A stretch of 64,000 nucleotides of DNA from Hanleya hanleyi (Eukaryota > Mollusca > Polyplacophora > Lepidopleurida > Hanleyidae), in NCBI GenBank assembly GCA_036873755.1, contig JAVTVY010025427.1, forward strand, positions 38,396 through 102,395, written 5' to 3'. Made by a program: the position numbers and the translations under genes. Under the pieces are notes generated by a model. The model had not been told where the DNA came from. It saw only the letters and a program-made list of their open reading frames with translations, and did no database searches. Positions 60,943-64,000 of this stretch are shown here, in pieces; positions within the stretch are counted from its first letter, which is position 1, and every line of letters begins with the position of its first letter.

Positions 60943-61302
60943 GTAGTTTAGGCGTGGCTTATTCCACAGTCTTTATGATGTATTTAGTGTCATTATAAGA
61001 TTGATGTTATAATTTATGGACATAGTAGAACTATCAAAATATTGGTGTCTGGTCAGTTCTTGCTACAGAAAATGATAGCCGAATATTTAGGGCGACGATC
61101 AACGCTGCTAAAATTATCAGAACCAGTAATTGGTAGGGCCTAAAATAATCAATATCTGTCAGTATTATAGTCAATGAGTATGGTTATTATTAATAATTAT
61201 TTTTATAAGCAATAGCCAGTGTTATAATCAATAACTGTTATTATAATTGATGATTTTTATAATAATCAATATTTGTTATTGTAATCAATGACTTATTTTC
61301 AG

Positions 61303-61403
61303 CGGATTGCATATCCACCCTCCTAGAATCCGTCAAAGATGATGGCAGCGAAGAATGTCGTCTCAGTGATTTGAAACCAGTGAAGGAATTTGACCACGAC
61401 AGT
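61303..61403 (+). CDS. Lipocalin gene, exon 5 (extra C-terminal segment)
   Basis: Acceptor TGACTTATTTTCAG; two bases complete the split codon (Ala), then DCISTLLESVKDDGSEECR and LSDLKPVKEFDHDS, ending in phase 0 at the donor GTGAGT (61404). The SDLKP word also closes exon 4. A sixth, terminal exon is required; I could not identify it in 61404-64000. The five exons make about 237 residues, longer than typical apolipoprotein D (about 190). Confidence 0.65.
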
Positions 61404-61880
61404 GTGAGTACGGAACATCGTAACTATCATACCGATTGAAACTTTGGAGGTCTATCCTGTTCCCTGGTCTCTTTATGGCGACCAGCTTGGATTTACCCAA
61501 CCTCGTAGAACTGAGCCTTTTAGCCATTCGATCGGAAAGTTGGCTTACATGATCGAGTCACAGGCATAGTTCTGTGGAAATGTCCTAGCTGGGTTAGAAG
61601 ATAGAAGCGGGACACTTATAGTCAACGGACAATATAAAGCCTCTCCACATGAATGTGACCGACACATAGGTTAAGCAATGCCACGATTTTAAATAAAAAG
61701 GAATGTCTTGGATTCGATAAGTATTACCTCCGTTACGGAGAGAATGTTAGTGAAGGGGGCTTTTGGCGAAAGACTAAACCTTGATCCAGGGCGATTCAGT
61801 CATCGGAGACATCGTTAAATGTTTAGATCAAGAGGCCACGGTTCTGATTTCTTGGCCATGGGTCTGTTCTTGATGACTCC
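61404..61880. other. Lipocalin intron 5; terminal exon not found
   Basis: I see no convincing acceptor followed by a short phase-0 frame and a polyadenylation signal here. Confidence 0.4.
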
Positions 61881-61899
61881 GTTAAAAATAGGGGGATGT

Positions 61900-62215
61900 T
61901 TTTGCTAGCCGGCAGGGGTATAGTGTCGTCGTAGATCGGGAGGTCGCGATCGCAGCGCGGTGCTCTTCGACGTAGGGCGACAAACCGTAACGGAGAGGAG
62001 GCGGCGCAATACGTCGCAGTAGGGTTATCGACACCGCAAGCCAGAAAAAACTACAGCGCGGTAATTTTTGGGCGAGATGCGGCATACGAATTACCTAGAT
62101 CGCGGTGATCGACGGAGGGCCTCGAGCAAACTCGCATTCGACCACATTGCGGCCCGAATGGATTCGGTGTTATAGCCGCAGTGTTAGCGGCGATGTCGTC
62201 TGAGCGATTGTTTTT
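61900..62215. other. CpG-rich patch
   Basis: Dense CG dinucleotides (e.g. GGTCGCGATCGCAGCGCGG, GGCGGCGCAATACGTCGCAG) in an otherwise CpG-poor, AT-rich region. The right side carries GGCGAT/ATCGTCGCC inverted words around a T-run. No credible protein. It could be a CpG-island promoter or a recently inserted unmethylated element. Confidence 0.5.
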
Positions 62216-62649
62216 TTTTTATCGTCGCCGGACAAGGGTGACCTATATAAGTAAAATACAAATGTGTCCCTGGAAAATTTCATCAGTATCTCATCATACC
62301 AATGAATTTTCTGAATGTTTGATCTATGCGAATTTCTTGGCAAATGCAAGATCAGGCAAAAGTAGACCAGACAGTTATTTGAATACAATTATTTGAATAC
62401 AATTTATCCACAGAAAATCAAAAATATTGAAAAAACACAACAGAAAAATCACTTCGCCGCATGGCCGCCATTTTGAATTTATCCATGATAATTTGCTCGA
62501 ATGAGTAGACAAATAGTCACAGAGTATCAGCTCTTAAGTGTTTCGGAGATAGCGTAGAAAGTTTAGTAGGCCTGGTAGAGATAAAGGCGGGTTTCACGCT
62601 GGTACGGGTGAAGTTGGGACACCCCTCAAACTTACAACTACGTGAAACA

Positions 62650-62890
62650 GGCGTCACGGGTCATGGCTACCCGTTTAGACATAAATAGGTTGTCTGATTT
62701 TTCTGTCCTGAAATATTGGAATTTAGGATTTGAAACTAGGGAAAAGACTTCGTACAACCCATTTGACATTATGTTACTTCTTATCGTTGCTAGTTTGCTG
62801 GTCTCTGGTACTCCATACGAACGAACAGAGCTGCATACTCACTCGCGCGTTGTGCTACTCCCACCGCCGATGGTAACCTGCATATCTCCT
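62650..62890 (-). pseudogene. Unrecognised coding-like sequence, part 2
   Basis: On the minus strand a frame of about 80 codons is open except for one TGA near 62845: LVYEGDMQVTIGGGSSTTRE, then SYGVPETSKLATIRSNIMSN and onward to a stop near 62640. The composition looks protein-like, and the plus-strand frames overlapping it do not. I do not recognise the family. Confidence 0.35.
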
Positions 62891-62984
62891 TCATAAACGA
62901 GACGTAAGTGGTATATAATGGTGCATCTCTTTAGTAGAGGAGCCTGGTGGTTTTCAAATATTTGTTTTGGATATAAACATTATC

Positions 62985-63435
62985 CAGGATGTGCCAATTC
63001 GATTTAGGTAATTTCTGCCTCATCTATTTGATATCTTCTGCCATCTTACCAAACTGGTCTTCGTTAGATCCTTGGATCGCATATTGTTGTTTACCATCTT
63101 CAGCTACTCCACTGTATGTTTGTCAAGTATATCCTTCTCAATCTCGTATTTTGTGTAATAGCGTGTTGAATTTCCTTTTCATAAAAGTCGATTTCTTTGT
63201 AATCACAGCCCTTATCGTCTAGAATCTTCAGTTCCATCCGTCAATTATCTCTTTTCTTGTAAACCTCGTCAGACTCGTTCCGTATATTCCAGCAGGGAAT
63301 AAAAACATCCAGTTTGCACACGATACCCCTTTCTTCAACCCATAACTTGCAGAGGGGGTTGATATAATATAAAAGCTCGGCAAATAGATGACCGTACGGT
63401 TTGGTTACTGCATCGCCACAGATTTATATAAAATA
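62985..63435 (-). pseudogene. Unrecognised coding-like sequence, part 1
   Basis: The minus strand carries CGDAVTKPYGHLFAELLYY, CKLWVEERGIVCKLDVF and ESDEVYKKRDN before a TGA. Past it, the same frame continues MELKILDDKGCDYKEIDFY with EKEIQHAITQN. Two frame changes further on, it reads EDGKQQYAIQGSNEDQFGKM and ends at TAG. The succession suggests an old, broken gene or mobile-element protein extending leftward to 62650. Family unknown. Confidence 0.4.
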
Positions 63436-64000
63436 ATATAATCGTCTCGTGTACATACGGCGGGCGATATTATGAAGTTATTTGCTGCTATCGATGTTGT
63501 TTTAACAGACCTGTTATATTCACAATTGAAACATAAACCAATCTTGGTCGAACAAGTTTGTTCTATATAAATAAACAGCATCTCGTGGTGGGATAGTGAA
63601 CAGGTATGAACTTGTATACTGTTTAGCTTCAGTCATGAGGTTGTCAATGATAACATGAATTCTCATACTGACATCGGGATATCCGTCAAAATATAGGACT
63701 TATAGGTACCCGTATACCTTATATACTCTACACCACGGACTACCTGGCATCCGAAAATTTGTTTCCATTTACCACAACAGTAGATAACTCTCTACGGATT
63801 GGATTCTACTTAGTCTTGCAAATCTTGCTAAGTACTCGTTGGAAATTTTATGATTCTTGGTTATGAAGGCCTCAGTTTCTAACCCTCTCGAAGTCGCATC
63901 CTTTTTCGTAAAAATCAGCGTTCGCTAGGCCTACTATTTTGTTGTGCTGGTATACGACATTTGATAAATTTTCAGAACAGATATTTATTAAAGCAGTAGT
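63436..64000. other. No gene recognised
   Basis: AT-rich, no frames of note; this is the window's right edge. Confidence 0.35.

Noticed and set aside
62690..62890. Terminal lipocalin exon beginning after AATTTAG at about 62731
   Set aside because: Acceptor context and the resulting peptide show no lipocalin-like feature, and the minus strand reads better as coding.

Overview
This is a eukaryotic, AT-rich, intron-bearing and repeat-laden stretch of metazoan DNA, most likely from a mollusc (gastropod or bivalve). That inference rests on four things. There is a somatomedin-B/secretin-type 7TM receptor of the methuselah-like sort expanded in molluscs. There is a pearl/Helentron-like element with a 157-bp tandem core. 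There are I-group LINE and Penelope-like remnants. There are also many TIR and foldback elements. No bacterial operons, CRISPR arrays or rRNA genes are visible.

Layout. 1-1675: two GGTTGGTAAC-type minisatellite arrays (176-bp and 89-bp units). 2099-3047: a MITE with terminal inverted repeats. 3745-4040: a 54-bp minisatellite beside a relic of a second receptor gene. 5005-8054 (-): the large body exon of a receptor. 9086-11224: a Harbinger-like non-autonomous element flanked by TTA. 12.9-13.5 kb: a Penelope-like GIY-YIG remnant. 13671-14780: a DNA element with perfect 26-bp inverted ends. 16.2-46.6 kb (-): six short signal-peptide-like exons, all on the receptor strand, all ending in phase 1, and most with a TATA-like box 50-85 bp upstream of the ATG. 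24.76-33.0 kb: a tandem segmental duplication (units A and B). Unit A carries a Helentron/pearl-like insertion with about 13 copies of a 157-bp repeat; unit B carries a different insertion with a long hairpin and a small acidic ORF. 35062-42312 (-): a broken LINE bounded by perfect 14-bp target duplications, split by a second Harbinger-like element whose removal restores the RNase H frame. 55.19-61.40 kb (+): an apolipoprotein-D-like lipocalin gene, of which five exons can be placed with consistent splice phases. 61.9-62.2 kb: a CpG-rich patch. 62.65-63.44 kb (-): frame-broken coding-like sequence that I do not recognise.

How the parts relate. The receptor exon at 5-8 kb opens at a splice acceptor and needs a first exon ending in phase 1. 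Six such exons lie upstream on the same strand with no other receptor body between them. They are either alternative promoters/first exons of one receptor or heads of decayed tandem copies. The lipocalin gene is independent, on the opposite strand. Most other sequence is transposon-derived.
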